NCBI GenBank assembly: GCA_026874595.1
Contig: CM049310.1
Coordinates: 44,173,058 to 44,237,057, forward strand
DNA: 64,000 nt
Origin: Sipunculus nudus
Taxonomy: Eukaryota; Annelida; Sipuncula; Golfingiida; Sipunculidae
Reading direction: 5' to 3'
Both the position numbers and the translations under genes were made by a program. How positions within the stretch are numbered: position 1 is the first letter of the stretch; the number at the start of each line of letters is the position of its first letter. The notes beneath the pieces are model-generated. The model did no database searches. It was given only the letters and a program-made list of their open reading frames with translations, and was not told the DNA's origin. Below are positions 24,701 to 38,208 of this stretch, piece after piece.

Positions 24701-26880
24701 AAGCATGTATTTGGGCATTAAGTGTAAACGGGTGGAAACGCGGTCGCTTCAGGGTCATTTCGCCTTGAAAAACACAAAAACAGAACAAGCTTAACAGTAA
24801 ATCTAAATGAACCGGCTCTTTGTTGGTCTTGAAGGCTGTTTAAAACTTTTTTTCATCAAAACACACCCGCATATTATTAAGAAGCGCTGAACAAGTTGAC
24901 CATGGATTCGTCAATTCGGAGAAGCCATTTTGTTTAGGGCCAAGTAGCGCTTTTGTGCGATCCAGCACTAGCTTTTAGTAATTGATTGTGACATTTCACT
25001 GAGTACTGTCGATTGCACGGTGTTGTGTTATGGCTGCATTCACCTCGCACGATGTGATTTTTTTAAATGAGACCGTCAAATCGAACATTTTAAGGACCTT
25101 TTAAATGACCATACCTCTTGAAAGTTGCCATATAAACTACACTTCTGTTATAACAGGATTCAGTGGAAATGCATATGACGTGCTTTGACAAATAATCTTA
25201 GGAATACTGTCATATATTACACTTACACTGAGATTCAGATTCAGGGATCTGTAAAGTGGTTTATATCAAATTCTTAACGTCTATGTATTGGTAAGATCAG
25301 GACCGTCTTTTGCTTATTTTTGTCGAAACGTTCGAATCTATTTTTAGTAACAAAAGTTAAATTTCAGTTAGCCTCAAATACTACTGTTGTAACAGCCGAT
25401 TTATTCATTTGTTGGCAGAAATTAACAGAATTCTCAATGATGCATTTTTAGGATATTAAAAGTAAGCCGCTTCTAAACTGATGCTATAAGGACCCGAAAT
25501 TTTCAAATGTTCGCGGTCCGTTGTCCAAAACTTCCTTCCTGTGAAAAGGTTTATTAATATGTGCGTGTCATCCTTATAAAATATATTTTTATTTGACACC
25601 ATAATCGGCACTACGCCCAGATGGAGAAAAATGCAAAATATATAGTACCATATCTCATTATGAAATAAATATTGTTCACTTAACTGTTTGGTGAGTCGTG
25701 GTGCCGCTAGAAAGTGACCACTGAAGAGGTGATATATAAATGACGTATTGTGTGACGTAACGGCGAGTGCAAGCATCATGTGCAAGATATGAAAGTACGC
25801 AACAGCCTTTCAAATGACGTCATCACTGTTCGGTATAATGTCAATCACTGAGTGATTTTTCATCATGTTTAATTTTTTTATTTTGATGTCAAATTATCAG
25901 TTTAATTGATTTTAAGTAATTGTCAAATTAATAATATTCGGAAGATATTTGTTTATTCAAAATGTATATAATATAATATATAGGAAGACAATTAAAATAT
26001 AATTGTACTTTGAAAGATAAGTCTACTTTAGTATAGAATAAAAAATACTAAAGCTAGAAGCTATATAGATAATAATTTAGTGAATCGAAGAGAGGCGCAG
26101 TTCTTATTTATTCATTCAAATAATTAAAGATTTGTTATCCATAGCTGTGAAATATACTGTTTCTTATGGGCGAACATAAGCGGGGAAGTAAAATGTTTTG
26201 TCCGCCTAATAGTTGTGCACCTGCCGGATAACAGTTCGCGACAAGAAATCTGTGATATGATCACTGGGCTAGCATCATTATCAGCATGCTATCCCAGTCA
26301 GCCAATAGCTGCTTGATCAGCCAGGCACACTGGCCAGGTGGATGACAGAATTACTGAAAGAAAGCTGTCTCAAGCAGCGCTTTGTAAAGGCACTTGATGA
26401 ATAGGTTTGATAAATGCTATAGGAATAATTCACATGAGTCAGCGAGGATCTGCCTATGGACATGTGCACAAGACGTCACCCTGCTACATTGCTAAATCGC
26501 ACTCAGTTTATTATAAGAATACCAGGTGATTCGGTAGGAATTACAAAAGGTGGCTGGCATATCACGCCTCAAGGGGCCATTCTCCGATCTTTTCACACGA
26601 AGGGGCCGTCTGTCCGCAGGGACCACCCGGTGTACAATTATCCATTTAATATTAACCCCTCAATACTTGCAAACCCGATTATGTCGGTTTACTTTTGCGC
26701 AAGATAGCTAAAAAGGGTTCCAAGAAATATTGCTGAAAAAGGCAAATTATTAAGAAAAAAATTTGATTAGTAGAAACCCTTCAGCGCAGAAACCGAAAAC
26801 TAAATCACAGACAACAGGTTTCTATTCACCGCATACAACATGATGAACTAGAAACTTGCATTCTAATGAATACTGGTCGT

Positions 26881-27099
26881 AGTCATTCACTTAACGACCC
26901 ATATTCCAAGGTTCATTCGTGCATAAGTGACTGTACATTTGTGACTATTCCTTAATGACATTCCTAGATCCGAACCATATGCCAGATCCATACCTAAATA
27001 TAATCGACACTTCATTGGCCTATCCATGAAATGCCCTACAAATTTCATGACAATCCGTTCATTTCTGCGTGAACGCATACCCTCCAGTCGGAGGCAACT
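26881..27099 (-). repeat. Probable old dispersed repeat, target of the LINE insertion
   Basis: On minus it contains GAACG-ATTGTCATGAAATTT and neighbouring text resembling the 'ACGGATTTTGATGAAATTTT' module also seen at 43400. The similarity is short, so family membership is tentative. Confidence 0.35.
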
Positions 27100-28822
27100 A
27101 CAACTTGTCATTTTTTTTTTTATTACAGATACAATGTACAATAATACAAATGTATAAAAACATATTCAGCAATACAATGGCCAGATAAGGATAACTTGAT
27201 AAAGGAAAACAAGTTCACAATACACAAAACACAAACATAAAAAAATATAATACAGTTATTGATTTTTATGTACTCTTAACATAAGTACAAAATAATTTCA
27301 TTAACCAACCTTATAAGCCCCAAACAGTTGCCGGTCAGGTGGTGGAAATACTATACTAGTACATGAAAAAGTGACTGTATGATATTTACTTGATAGCCAG
27401 TTTATCATATAATAATCTAATTCTTCATACTGAATCATCTGAATGCACATCTTTCAGTTTACCCCATTTGGTATAATGTTTGACTAATATATTTTTATCA
27501 AAAGCTATTTGTCTTTCAATAACCTCTATTTCTGTGAACCTTCTAATAAACACTGGAAACAAGGAAGAAAATGCACTGTTCTCTCTCTGTAATTATAATA
27601 CATATTTAAACAACATAATAATCTGATTTTATAATAAATTGCTCATATCACATGGGACAAGACCATATAATATTATATCCTGTGACAGTTTAAGTAAATG
27701 AATATCATATGTCTTCAGCCAAGTTTGCACTTTGAAATAAAAAAATGTCTTGGCTACAGTACATTCAAAAAATAAATCAGATGTGCTCTCACTGGAATAA
27801 AAACAAAATGAACACCTAGCTGTTTCTTTAATTTTCCATTTATATAGCTTTGTATTAAGTGGAATATAATTATTCAGTATTTTATATTGAAATTCCCTCA
27901 TATAAGTGTCTATTGTAGTTTTGAAATACATTCATACACATCTTTCCAACTGATTTCAAAATTATTAATCTTATTGAGAGTGTTCCAGTTCATTTGAGCT
28001 GTAGGGGTTTCACTTAATATGTTGATTAACGCACAGTATATTTTTCTTGAAGTCATTCCATCGAGAGATTCGTGTCCATTTAAAGTCAGTATTGTATCTT
28101 TGTCCACAGGAGTGGTTCTTTCTTCATCACTGATAAAATGGTGTTTCCACTGTTGAGGTATAGATTCTCTCAGGGATGCCCAATATATATAGTCCAAAAA
28201 ATTTTGCATTATATCATCATATGTTTTCCATTGTCCTTCATCATCCACAAGATCCACAATATATACCTTTACTATGTAGGCTCTTATTATATATTGACTT
28301 ATTGTTCACTTTGATATATTTATTGTTCCACACACATTGGTAAACAACCTCATCATTTGACTTTGGTTCGACAGATACATAAGATGACCAGTCTTCAAAA
28401 CATTTTAAATAAAATAAGGTAATGTTTTTGGCAGTATTCGAACATCAAAGTTACTTCTAACACAACGCAGACCACCTCGTTTTCTTAACTTAAATTCAAT
28501 TATTTCTTGAATTATAGATAACTGATTACTAAGGAGACGCTTAATCCACATAATTCTCTGTGTTTTTAATTTAGTCTTAATATCAGGAAATTGTTTTCCA
28601 CCATTTTCGTATTTCCCAATTATAGTATTATATTTAACTTTTGGCCTTTTCCCTCTCCAAATAAAATCACACAGAAGTCTTTTCAGTTTCTGCATTGTGG
28701 TTTTCGGTGGTATCAACATATTTGTGATATATAGCATCTTTGAAATGGCTAGCGTTCGCGCAACCTCTGCTCTTCCATATATATTGACAAATTCCTACTT
28801 TTCCAAATCGACAACTTGTCAT
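27100..28822 (-). mobile_element. 5'-truncated L1/Tx1-like LINE insertion with 12-bp TSD
   Basis: ACAACTTGTCAT occurs at 27100-27111 and again at 28811-28822. It brackets a 1.7-kb insert whose left edge is an 11-T run, i.e. a poly(A) tail on the minus strand. The insert reads on minus as the C-terminal third of a LINE ORF2 and lacks the endonuclease and the catalytic RT motifs. 5' truncation, poly(A) and an exact TSD are the hallmarks of target-primed reverse transcription. The 3'UTR is about 27112-27430. It cannot move by itself. Confidence 0.93.
27430..28810 (-). pseudogene. LINE ORF2 C-terminal fragment, frameshifted
   Basis: In order on minus: YGRAEVARTLAISKMLYITN (end of the RT thumb region), then DFIWRGKRPKVKYNTI, ENGGKQFPDIKTKLKTQRIM and WIKRLL, typical of L1/Tx1-type ORF2 after the RT domain. 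A frame change near 28415 leads to a stretch with QCVWNNKYIKVNNKSIYNKS. Another near 28265 leads to IVDLVDDEGQW and to WNTLNKINNFEISWKDVYE. A third near 27920 leads to EFQYKILNNYIPLNTKLYKW and to the Cys-rich motif CSFC-(x)n-FFEC around 27800. The protein ends with EIEVIERQIAFDKN...HYTKWGKL near 27440. Three frame breaks mean it is dead despite the preserved TSD. Confidence 0.88.
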
Positions 28823-29871
28823 GATGCCTTTTCCGGATCTCAATAAAACTCAGTGTTTTACCAGTGTCACTGTTTACTTATACTTTATGTGTCCTGTGAA
28901 TGAAAGGTACTTGATAGTAAATTTATTTTTTAATATAAACCATTGTAAAATGTACATGGAATAAGCAACACAAATATTTATTTGAATGAAACAAAATACA
29001 TTTGTCTATTTTATCAATTTTATATTTTAGCATTGTTTAATCTGTGAATAAACCATATTCTGACAATCAGACACTTTTCACTCATGCTGTAACCTATCAA
29101 TGCTTGAATATTCAATCATTTTGCTTTTTTAAAGCTATGATTCAACAACAAAAACATTAAGTTGACGTATTTGTAAAAGAAAATATAGAGAGAAGTGTCT
29201 CTCATAAATGGAGAATTTAAAAAAAAAGAAAACTACCACTAACACTGCTATTATACATTTCTGTAAAGTAAGGTAACAGAGCTTTCAGATTATATAGGTC
29301 TTGTTTTGCCACCCCAGATGGTACCAACAACCACATTTTGGGTTTTTGGCTCATGGACTATACCGTTCACTGGCAAGAATCACAAGTGAGCTGTAAAACA
29401 TGAGCTCTAATACCAACAAAAGTTCAGGGAGAAAGAAATTGTTCTATCTCACAATCGTATAGAGTCCCTTTAACTTAAACACAATGATTCAGATTACTTC
29501 TAAAAGGATTGTTCCTGAATTTTACCTTTACCCTCCACAAAATTTGTTTAAGAATCGTAAAGGAATCAAGGTCATCTGAAATCAAATTAGCTTTAAATTC
29601 ATATAAGACCGCAAAAAGTGCACATTATTTTAAAATTGTAGCGTGATCTGTCTCATGGTTTACACATTTTTTAACTTTTCATTCATTTTCACATGATTTT
29701 TTAACATTTAAAAACAATCAAAATTTTTCAAATGTACACCATTTAAGCCCCCCCCCCAATAAAATAAACCGGTTTAAATTCATTATTAACTACATGACAA
29801 TATTTCAAAAACTGAGGTTTTTTTTCTGTCATGTTTCTATCTGCTCTACTTTATGGGGTCTAATATAAATA
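28823..29871. other. Non-coding stretch, nothing identified
   Basis: AT-rich sequence without repeat ends or exon candidates. A C9 run occurs near 29749. Confidence 0.5.
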
Positions 29872-31330
29872 CAGTAGAACCTCTATATTATGGGCACCCT
29901 TTGGATAAGCCACATTGCCAACAATATAGGGGTGCCCACCATATGGAAGTAATAGCTGCCGCAGTCAGTGCTGCCAACAACTTTGAAAAATTACTGTAAC
30001 TTACAAAGTGCTCCTGTTTTAAGAGTGCTCCATTTTCTTGATGTATTTACTCTCTCCCTATTTTTTAACACAAAGGTTAATTTAAGTAAAAATGGAAAAC
30101 ATATATATATATATATAATTGAGCAATTTGCCAAGTGTGTGAATGTATTTTAACATATAGCGATGGACATAACCTACTAGCATTGATCCTGTTATTTTAA
30201 TCTTTCTAATATTTCGATATGCTACCCAATGCACACTTAGATATGCCATACTGTTCTACAAACTTTCTCATAGACAAGCCACTCTCAGAATCTATTACCA
30301 CTCTATGAACAGGTACGCTTTTAGGGCTATGCCAAACCTTTATATTTCAGTTTGGCGTTTACATTTTCTTAGTTGACAGAAATAGTGAATACGTCACAGA
30401 ATGCATGCGATTGACTAGTGTGTGGTGTTAATCATCGAGTGCAAATGCAAAGTAAACATAGCACTTGGCCAGGGAGACCTTACCCTATTACCTTATCTCA
30501 GAGTACCAAGTAATTAAGTGAATGAGCAAGGCGTACACTCATAGAATTATTTATAGGACATTCTTTGCTTCGCTGACAAAAGAAAGTCCAGTGACTGTCA
30601 GATCAAAGTATGCCTATCAGTCCAATATGAATGGCTACTGAGTGTTGCATTCTCTGGCTCAACATCAGAGGAATAGCCAGTCTCTACTGAGCTCTGACCA
30701 GAGCATATGCAGGCACATTAGTCTAATTAGCAGAAGCGGATCCAGGGGAGGGGTCCAGGGGGTCCGCCGCCCCCCCCCCCTTTTTCATCAGAAACAACTT
30801 TTTTAAGGGCTTCAGACAAAATTTTGCCGCCTGGACCCCCCCTTTTTAAGACCTGAGGACCTTTTTTTTAGAGTTTTCATTTGTCCTCCTGGGTTGGACC
30901 CCCCTCCCCCCCCCCCACTTTTCCTAAATCCTGGATCCGCCCCTGATTTGTATGCATGTATCCCATGCTTAGCATTGAGTCAAGGATCAGAAAGTGCCAC
31001 ATTTCTGGCCTTTGTTTATCTGTTTGATCCTTATAATTTATAGTTGAAATATAAATATTTCAAAATAATGGTTATTCTGATTGCTAATAATTAAGCATTC
31101 ACAATAAATAATGCTCCGAGAGTTTTAACAGGAAGATACTTCAGCTTGGAAAATCAATGAAGTGCCCACATTAGCTGAAGAAAGTGCCCACTTTACCGAA
31201 TATACAGGTGCCCAAATAAGCTAAACAAAATAAAGAGAAGAAAAATATGGGACTGACCAAAAGTGCCCAATTTATAGAGGTGCCAACTTAATGAAGGTGT
31301 CAACTAAGAGAGCACCAAATGTATAAACAA
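29872..31330 (+). mobile_element. Degraded pogo/Tigger-like DNA transposon remnant
   Basis: Starts TA-CAGTAGAACCTCTATATTAT at 29870, the pogo-type terminus as I know it from Tc1/mariner relatives, followed by GGGCACC and AGGGGTGCCCACC. At the other end (31150-31310) GTGCCCA is repeated four times, with TATAGAGGTGCCAACTTA and GGTGTCAACTAAGAG, the expected inverted counterparts. The transposase is not readable. A GC-rich MITE (30731-30945) is nested inside. A second similar terminus, ACAGTGGTTTTATATAATAACG, begins near 31351. Confidence 0.55.
30731..30945 (-). mobile_element. GC-rich hAT-like MITE family H, copy B
   Basis: Left end CAGAAGCGGATCC, right end GGATCCGCCCCTG (reverse complement CAGGGGCGGATCC), i.e. 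13-bp imperfect TIRs. The interior matches copy C in inverse orientation (GGGTTGGACCCC, CTTTTCCTAAATCCTGGATC). The CAGNGGCGGATC terminus resembles hAT ends. No 8-bp TSD could be read. Confidence 0.85.
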
Positions 31331-31470
31331 CTTTTGGATTGATGTTAGATACAGTGGTTTTATATAATAACGATACCTTAATTTTCAATTAGTTAAGTTG
31401 CTAACAGACAAACAAATCAAGTACCCGACCATGAGAAAAAAATATAACACCTCGCGCACTAGATAGTAGC

Positions 31471-32045
31471 GTCGGCCCTCTGGCATTACGACCAGATTTC
31501 AGGCGCCAATGTGTCATTACATCTAAATCTGAGAAACGCATTTTTAAGGCCTTATGAAGATGCAAATATTTTCGTCATTTCTGCCAACGCTTCTTGGCCT
31601 ACATGTACACTGTCAATCAACAAAAACCAGACCAATTGTTAGCATTTTTTGTAGTTTCTAATAATACAAAACATGAGCGAGAAAAGTTTCGTTTTAACCC
31701 AGCACATTGGTAAACCCCTCGGCGTGTTTGTTGAATTTATGACCGCATGAACACAAGCATGGCTCGCACGGGTTACAGGGCGCAGGCAGCTTGCAGGCGA
31801 TACAGGAAATGACCCGTGTCCATGGAGACGGTGTTTCAGTTTAGGTTGTGAGCTCACATGAATACTCTTGTGTTAATTTATCATTTTTTAGCATAATATT
31901 GAGATAATGGGCCGTGTACCACAATATGAATGCAACTTGATGCAAGACTATTGCGATACATTCCTCGCTTTTACCTATATCACGACTCGGGTAGGCTTAC
32001 TAGCCCAATTATCCGATTGTCTACTGAGTCGGGTTGTCACGGCTA
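31471..32045 (+). repeat. Dispersed repeat family R1, copy 2 (most complete)
   Basis: Runs from GGCCCTCTGGCATTACGACC through AACATGAGCGAGAAA, CAT-TTGGTAAACCCCTC, GGCTCGCACGGGTTAC and TATTGCGATACATTCCTCG to CTACTGAGTCGGGTTGTCAC. It gives the uninterrupted sequence (GGCTCGCACGGG) against which the insertion in copy 3 is recognised. No ORF of note; the mobile-element class is unknown. Confidence 0.9.
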
Positions 32046-32118
32046 ACTAGACAGAGGTAAAATAATTAGAAGGAGACACACTTTAAACGGTAAATCATGA
32101 CACCTTGATTTCTATGTC

Positions 32119-32216
32119 TCACTCCTTTTTCTTCTTGAACGTTTTGATGACGACCTGCAAAACTCTGTCCACGTGATCCATGGTGTGTCTGTCCCTTTTA
32201 CAACTGATACAGAATT
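32119..32216 (-). CDS. Candidate last coding exon of an unidentified gene
   Basis: A strong minus-strand acceptor (TCTTTCCAATCATATCTCACAG) ends at 32217. The open frame then reads FCISCKRDRHTMDHVDRVLQ, continues VVIKTFKKKKE and stops with TGA at 32119-32121. Composition (amphipathic helix, Lys-rich C-terminus, no rare runs) is protein-like and contrasts with the AT-rich flanks. The pattern 'hSC...HT...VD..L.VV.K' is reminiscent of the C-terminal helix of fold-type I PLP-dependent aminotransferase-like enzymes, but that is a weak resemblance. Exon entry is phase 2-type (two bases before TTC). No upstream exon was identified and no AATAAA was found close downstream, where R1 copy 2 begins. Confidence 0.4.
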
Positions 32217-32262
32217 CTGTGAGATATGATTGGAAAGATTTATCATTATCAATATAGTGTAG

Positions 32263-32363
32263 GTAAAGTGTAGGCGTGACGCATTATAGATAAACTAACT
32301 TATTTATTATGTGTGATAATAAATAAATTAGTTTATCGAAAAGGCGTCACCCTTACTCTTTAA
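32263..32363. mobile_element. Near-perfect palindromic MITE
   Basis: Arms of about 48 bp fold around a GTGTG centre (32311-32315). The inner arms, GATAAACTAA(C)TTATTTATTAT and its complement, are almost exact. The outer arms GTGACGC/GCGTCAC and TAAAGTGTAGG/CCTTACTCTTTA are imperfect. A TA-containing flank suggests TA insertion. It lies about 50 bp upstream of the acceptor of the 32119-32216 exon. Confidence 0.85.
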
Positions 32364-32402
32364 CTAAACTTCGACTACAGATTAACAAGGCTATACCATC
32401 AA

Positions 32403-32406
<4 letters not shown>

Positions 32407-32475
<69 letters not shown>
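32407..32475. repeat. (AT)n(GT)n compound microsatellite
   Basis: 42 bp of AT followed directly by 27 bp of GT. Confidence 0.97.
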
Positions 32476-33062
32476 AAGTGAACAACATATGGTGAGTTTA
32501 TCGGGAAATATATGGAATACCTGAAGTAATGTTCAATTTTGATATTCACGTGCCCGAAATGAAATTACTCATCAAAATGTAGTTTGTATCTGAACACTGT
32601 ATCAATAAAAACATGCAATAAAATAAAAATAAATGTAATAAAAACTGCATGGCCCTTCCTGGCAAGATATATATTAAATAAATAAGAGGTATCAAGATCA
32701 AGAATAAACAGAACCTATGTGCAGTTTTACTTTCAGTCAGGTTTACACTTGGCGAGCTGGAACCTTAGGATGACGGTACAATACTGCATACTTTTAAAAT
32801 TAAGGTTATATGTCCATTAAAATTATAGGTAGATTCCCAGTTGCATCCAGCAATCTTCAGATTGGAAGGCAGGTTACTAGTTTGATCTGATTAATGGAAA
32901 TGCTTGTATTTTGTGCCTACAGTTTGACATAACATTTCTCCTACCCAAGGTACATATTCAATTAAGGGAAGGAATCTTGGACAGATCAGAGAAATATCCA
33001 TTTTCATAAACTTATTTACAATAAATCGACTCTATCCATGACTGCTTACAATAATAAGGAAT

Positions 33063-33141
33063 GTATTAACAAACCAACTTAGTCTTGGCTTGTTAATACC
33101 AATTCCAAAATTCGCTATTGATTACCCAAATCAATAGCGAA
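33063..33141. other. Two adjacent strong hairpins
   Basis: Hairpin 1: GTATTAACAA (33063-33072) with TTGTTAATAC (33090-33099), and an inner CCAA/TTGG stem. Hairpin 2: TTCGCTATTGAT (33111-33122) and ATCAATAGCGAA (33130-33141), 12 bp perfect with a 7-nt loop. Only 11 bp separate them. Together they may be a small foldback MITE; no TSD was seen. Confidence 0.75.
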
Positions 33142-36100
33142 ACCACACTTTAAAAACTTTCACCATCAGACCATAATTAGTCTACAAATTTAACACAAAG
33201 AACGAAATTTTTTTGTCATACTAGTCCGTCTGTGGTTTCCGAATTATGATCGTTTTCTGTTAGTGCCTCTATCTCTCTATGTTCATTATGTGTCTTCAGT
33301 GGTGGTATTGGCTGTGTAAGATTTTTGGCGTGTTACCTACACCTGCATGCATCACTTATATCACAGATCCTACTGAGCTACCGCCTACTCAAGGATATCT
33401 TAGGCCATTTTTCTTTCAAATATGCTATGTAAGCGAAGAAAGATATTATTATACTTATTATATATATATAAATGTATATATACAAAATTATTATACTTAG
33501 AGTGTTTTCCAAATTAGAGTTCTGTAATCGGCAATCGATTGCACGAAAAGCCCTGGCCCAATTACAAGTTTGAAAATTAGGTCAAGCACAAAATACCTAT
33601 CATGTGCAAATTTTTCACTTGTCATTAAAAAAGACGTTATATCTGAACGTTTGGAGCAAAATGCCTTTGGTAAACACGACATTGATTATTGAAATATTCT
33701 CTACCTTAGATCTCAGGATTAATAAAAATATGAAATCCGTCTTATACAACGAAGAAAAATGTTTGAAGAAAGAATCTGATAATAATAAATACTAGTTTTA
33801 GTTTTAGCTCATTGCAATTCTGTGCATCACGTCAAGTTTTAAATCGATTAAATCTTTACGATTTGCATAACATTTCGCTCGGCTAAATATTTGTCCAACA
33901 TGCCCCGCATGTCGGTTTAAGGTAATTTCTATCAGCTGTTTTTGGAACTACTATACATGCTAATTAATGAGAACAAAATGCTTGTAGTCCTTATTTGGCA
34001 ACTGTGAATGCACGTTACTTGCAATACAGGTAGCTGCTATACTAGGGGATTCGAACTTACAGTGAGAACACAGGAAATGTTTGTAATATACTACTAGAGG
34101 GACAGTATAATTAGACGCTTTCTATAAAGAAACCACCAGCTTAACTCGGATACACCATGCATTCGTAATGATAAACGTCAAAATTCCTTAATATACATTA
34201 AACAAGGGGTTCTTTATAAACACTTTGTAACACTTTGTGAAGTTCGTTGCACATGGAAGGATTATTTGAAAATGCGGCATAACATGGAAAGCCAAAGGTT
34301 CAACACGATGTCATATTCAAAAAGAGAGTATTACCCGTGGTATAAGCACCGGTAAAAGCACTGTGCGTCCTTCCATTAAGTTTTACAGTGGGTTTCTCGG
34401 GGCAAAGAGAAAGGGGGGGGGGGGAGGGGGCAGAGGTACAGGGATTAGGTTTCAGAGAAATTGTGCTCTGCATGTGAGAATGAGTGTGTGCGTGTCTTAG
34501 TGCCGTGACACCAAATACCAGGAGAATTGGCGCTGTATAAAAGCTTTTCATTATTAATTAAACTGCAAAAAAAGAAACGCTTCTTTTTATTTATTCATTA
34601 ATTTATTTTTATTTACCTCGAGCTAAGCCCGCACCATGTACGAGTAAATTTCAATATAAAAATGCTGTTAACAGGCTAATAGTATAAAATGGTAGACAAA
34701 AGAAAAGTACGAAGTCGCAAGCTCTGACATCAACAGTACACTTGGTTCAAGTGATGTACCATTAATCATACACGACGGTTAGCTGTTCATTTTTACCAGA
34801 ATACCAATGAGTGTGTTCTGAAGCTCCCGGTAGAATTATTGTATTGTTTGCTGTTGGCCCCTGATACCCGTAAGTGAAGCAACAAGTGGAATAAACTGAT
34901 GACCCTTTTAACGGGAAGTAGGATCCGTCACTCGAAGGAAAATTGAAGGGAAGCGTTGGTGGATTCTTGCAATGTCAATGTCGTCAATACAGTTCATAGA
35001 GTTACTTAATGTCGGAAAATGAAATCATGTAAACCCTAGTATAAGTGCAATTTATGTGGTTGTTTATTCTTTAAACTAACACTTCTAATTCTCCATATGT
35101 ACAACCGATCTTTTTATGGGTTTATGATGTGTTATAAGTTATTTGTGTCGTCAGCGTTAAATGTTTAGCAGAAGTAAACTTAGAATATAAGGAATGTTAT
35201 CCATAACATTTTGTAAAAAGTAAAAATATAAATGAATAACGCCACGTCAGACTACTTTTTTAACTTTTATGTCTGGATGAAATCTCCGTTGTTATTAGCC
35301 TTGTTTGGGGTCAACGGCCATGTCTCAGATTTTTCTAAAAGCTATTCCTGTAAACAAAGGCGCGTTACTTGGAGAATATCCCATTGGCGTTCACATTAAT
35401 TCATGCTATTCCAAAGAAACAAATAATAAAAGACCAAACTGCAGATATGACAACTTCATTTTTAAGCAGATATAGGGAGATTCACTTTTAATTTATTTGG
35501 TTATAATGGTCTCCCATAATCTCGCGGCACTTATCCGTCAAAGGTTGTAGTACAGGCGCAGAAGTCCAGAACTGACGTCGTGTTGACATTTTCTGAAGGA
35601 AGCATGACACATGTCAAGCCAGATAAATAATATCCTAAAGGACCAGATAAACATAGGTAGCAGTGTGGTGTCCATGTGCGAGTCATTATGTCGACCATTT
35701 TACGAAATGGCTGTTACGCAGTAATGAAGAATCTTATTTTGGCATCCATAAAAAGCTACAGTATGGTTCGATTTTCATAATTTATTAATCATCTTTAATT
35801 GTTTGTTTACTCTTTAGGTATGGTTGCACCGGAGAAACATATATAGCGTTTTGTCTGTCATCGTCTATCGTTCTCGTCGTCGTTATTGTTGTCCATGATA
35901 GTTTGTTGTAAATCAGATAACTTTGAACCACTTCATATTGTTTACTTAAATTTGATACACAATTTGTTTTTCAACCAAAGTCTCGGAAGAGTTTGAAAAG
36001 TGGTGACCAAGACTTTGATCTTTTTTTGTCAAATTTGTCAGGGGGATTTGATATCCGGAGAATATTTTTTTATAATAATGTACTTTATATTTTTTTATTG

Positions 36101-38206
36101 AAAGAATGAAACATCAAATGGTTTAATATAATGAACAGTTACATATGTACACATAAGCTTACTTTAGACAAGATTCCTTTATGACGTGTATGTGATGTAT
36201 CACATAAAGACTGGAATGAAGCTTTAATTGTACTGATTGTTGGTCATGTGAATACAAAAATGAGTGACTTTATAACATGAATAATGACCACTGAAACAAG
36301 AAAATATGCTACGAAATGTAATGAATTATTATATATTATTATCACAAGTACTTTCAAGGCTATCCTAATTTGATAGGTGCTATGTCACGAAGAAAAATTT
36401 TAATTCCAATATAAAATTTTGGCCAAGCAATAAATTAAAGCCAACAGGCCATAAAGTTCGAAAATATCATGTAGTAGAATGCATTCTTCATTTAATACAG
36501 ATTTAAGGGTAACATGTTTATTTGAGCACGACAGGTACAGAACACCCTCGGACCAATTGTTGAAATACTGGGGCCTGTATAGACAGCTTCTCTGATTTTT
36601 CAGAAGAATATGTTTTAAATCGTGCAAATACACCGGTAGCTTTCCCAGGAAATTTAAATTACAAGGTGGAAGACCTTTCCAGGCACAAGCGATGTTTTAC
36701 ATGTAAAGTGCAAAATGTTAAATATATTGTTAATTATACTGATATTGACTCAATCCTTTAACGCAACTAGATTTCATACACACAAAAATATACAATGATG
36801 AAAATTTATTTGAGAAATCCATATAAAAGAAAATACAATGATTAAATACATAAACAAACATAAAGAAACAACGTTCTGGAGGGGAATTTTAAATCATAGT
36901 GAATAGGATGAAACTCATTTTTAAGCTAGGGGTAATCTGAAATAGACTTAGTCCTACACCCAGTTATCTAAATCCTATTTCATGTTACCGGCATCAATCT
37001 GAAGCGAGAGTAATTGTTACACCAGTGCCAATTTTTTTTTTATCAGAGCCTTTTGTACAAAATTTTGCATGTAAATTGTAACTTTATGTATTCTATAACG
37101 TGGTGAATGGATGGCTCTGCATACTGAGCGATGCATGAACAAAATGTAATTAGTGAGCCCCCAGGGTTAATGTTTCATATGCATGAGACAGGAATAATCC
37201 ATAATACATTAGAGCGAATCTGTATAATTCTATCCAGATTCCATAATACCTGTCGGGCTTTCCATCATTTTTTAACAATCCCAACGTATTATAGACATTA
37301 GGTATGCTTTTAAAAAGGGCTGCTATCGTTTAAATTTGTTATACGTAGCTTCTTGCAAGATGCTGTTATCAATTAATCTTAAAACTCTTAATATGCCATA
37401 TAGTTACTTTAAATGGACATTATTTGTTTCGACCTTAGATATAGATAATTAAATTATTAAAACACATATTGAACGGTTCGGGAGTGCGTACAGCTTCCGA
37501 AAATCCGAGGTCAAATACCTGGCTTTACAGCTCTAACAACGATGGCAAGGAGACTGCCCCAGTCAGGTAAGGTCAAGGCCGAATGCAATATCAGGTGTAA
37601 ATCTGTCACCTGTGATTATTAATCCGACCAAAGATCAATACCTGCAAATAAGTCGTATTGGAGATGCAGGGAAAATCTCGTCGTGAGCTTGCACTCCCGG
37701 GACACTTGCGTCTACAGAAAGTCCCAAGTACCTCGCTACCCTCCGGGCACAGAAATCTTGACCCAAATTTCGAAATGGAATTAATTAAACAACTCATATA
37801 TAAGACTACCCACCCTACACCGGGGGAGGTTTACATATGGCAACATATCTTAAGAAGGCAGTGATATATTGCATGCTTACACGAAGAGGCAACGAAACTA
37901 ACGGACAATACAGATTGAGATGATAGGAGAATATAACTATTTCATGATGATATGACAATAAACTGTCAACCAAAGCTAAGGTTCGTGAATACGTTTAGCT
38001 CCTTTTGTCTTTGTTTACCTCATAAATTCGTGATGGACATATATTAATGGCATTTTGTTTGGCTATGAGTTTAACCTTTCATGTATTATATACATTTCCA
38101 TGTGCATGCATGGTCATCGGAGCCCCCGTGAATGTTTATCAAATTAGCAAGATTAACTAAGAACATCCAAAAGGTGAAGAAACTGAATTAGTGCATATCG
38201 CATACC
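33142..38206. other. Non-coding stretch, little identified
   Basis: A G-rich run lies near 34411-34425. A minus-strand Cys-containing open segment at about 37642-37763 (CPEGSEVLGTFCRRKCPG) ends at a plausible donor, GCAG|GTATTG, but an equally long plus-strand frame overlaps it (37658-37864). Neither is recognised. The rest holds nothing I can name. Confidence 0.45.
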
Positions 38207-38208
38207 TA

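Larger units (their letters stand above)
22646..26880. other. Non-coding stretch with minor repeats and hairpins
   Basis: It holds a degenerate TAATGTGTTATGTAATAT repeat (24131-24260), a GC-rich hairpin at 24662-24700 and a CTGGGCTAGCA/TGCTATCCCAG hairpin near 26266-26300. Short open frames near 23109-23315, 24481-24794 and 25456-25785 have no recognisable motif. No gene is supported. Confidence 0.5.
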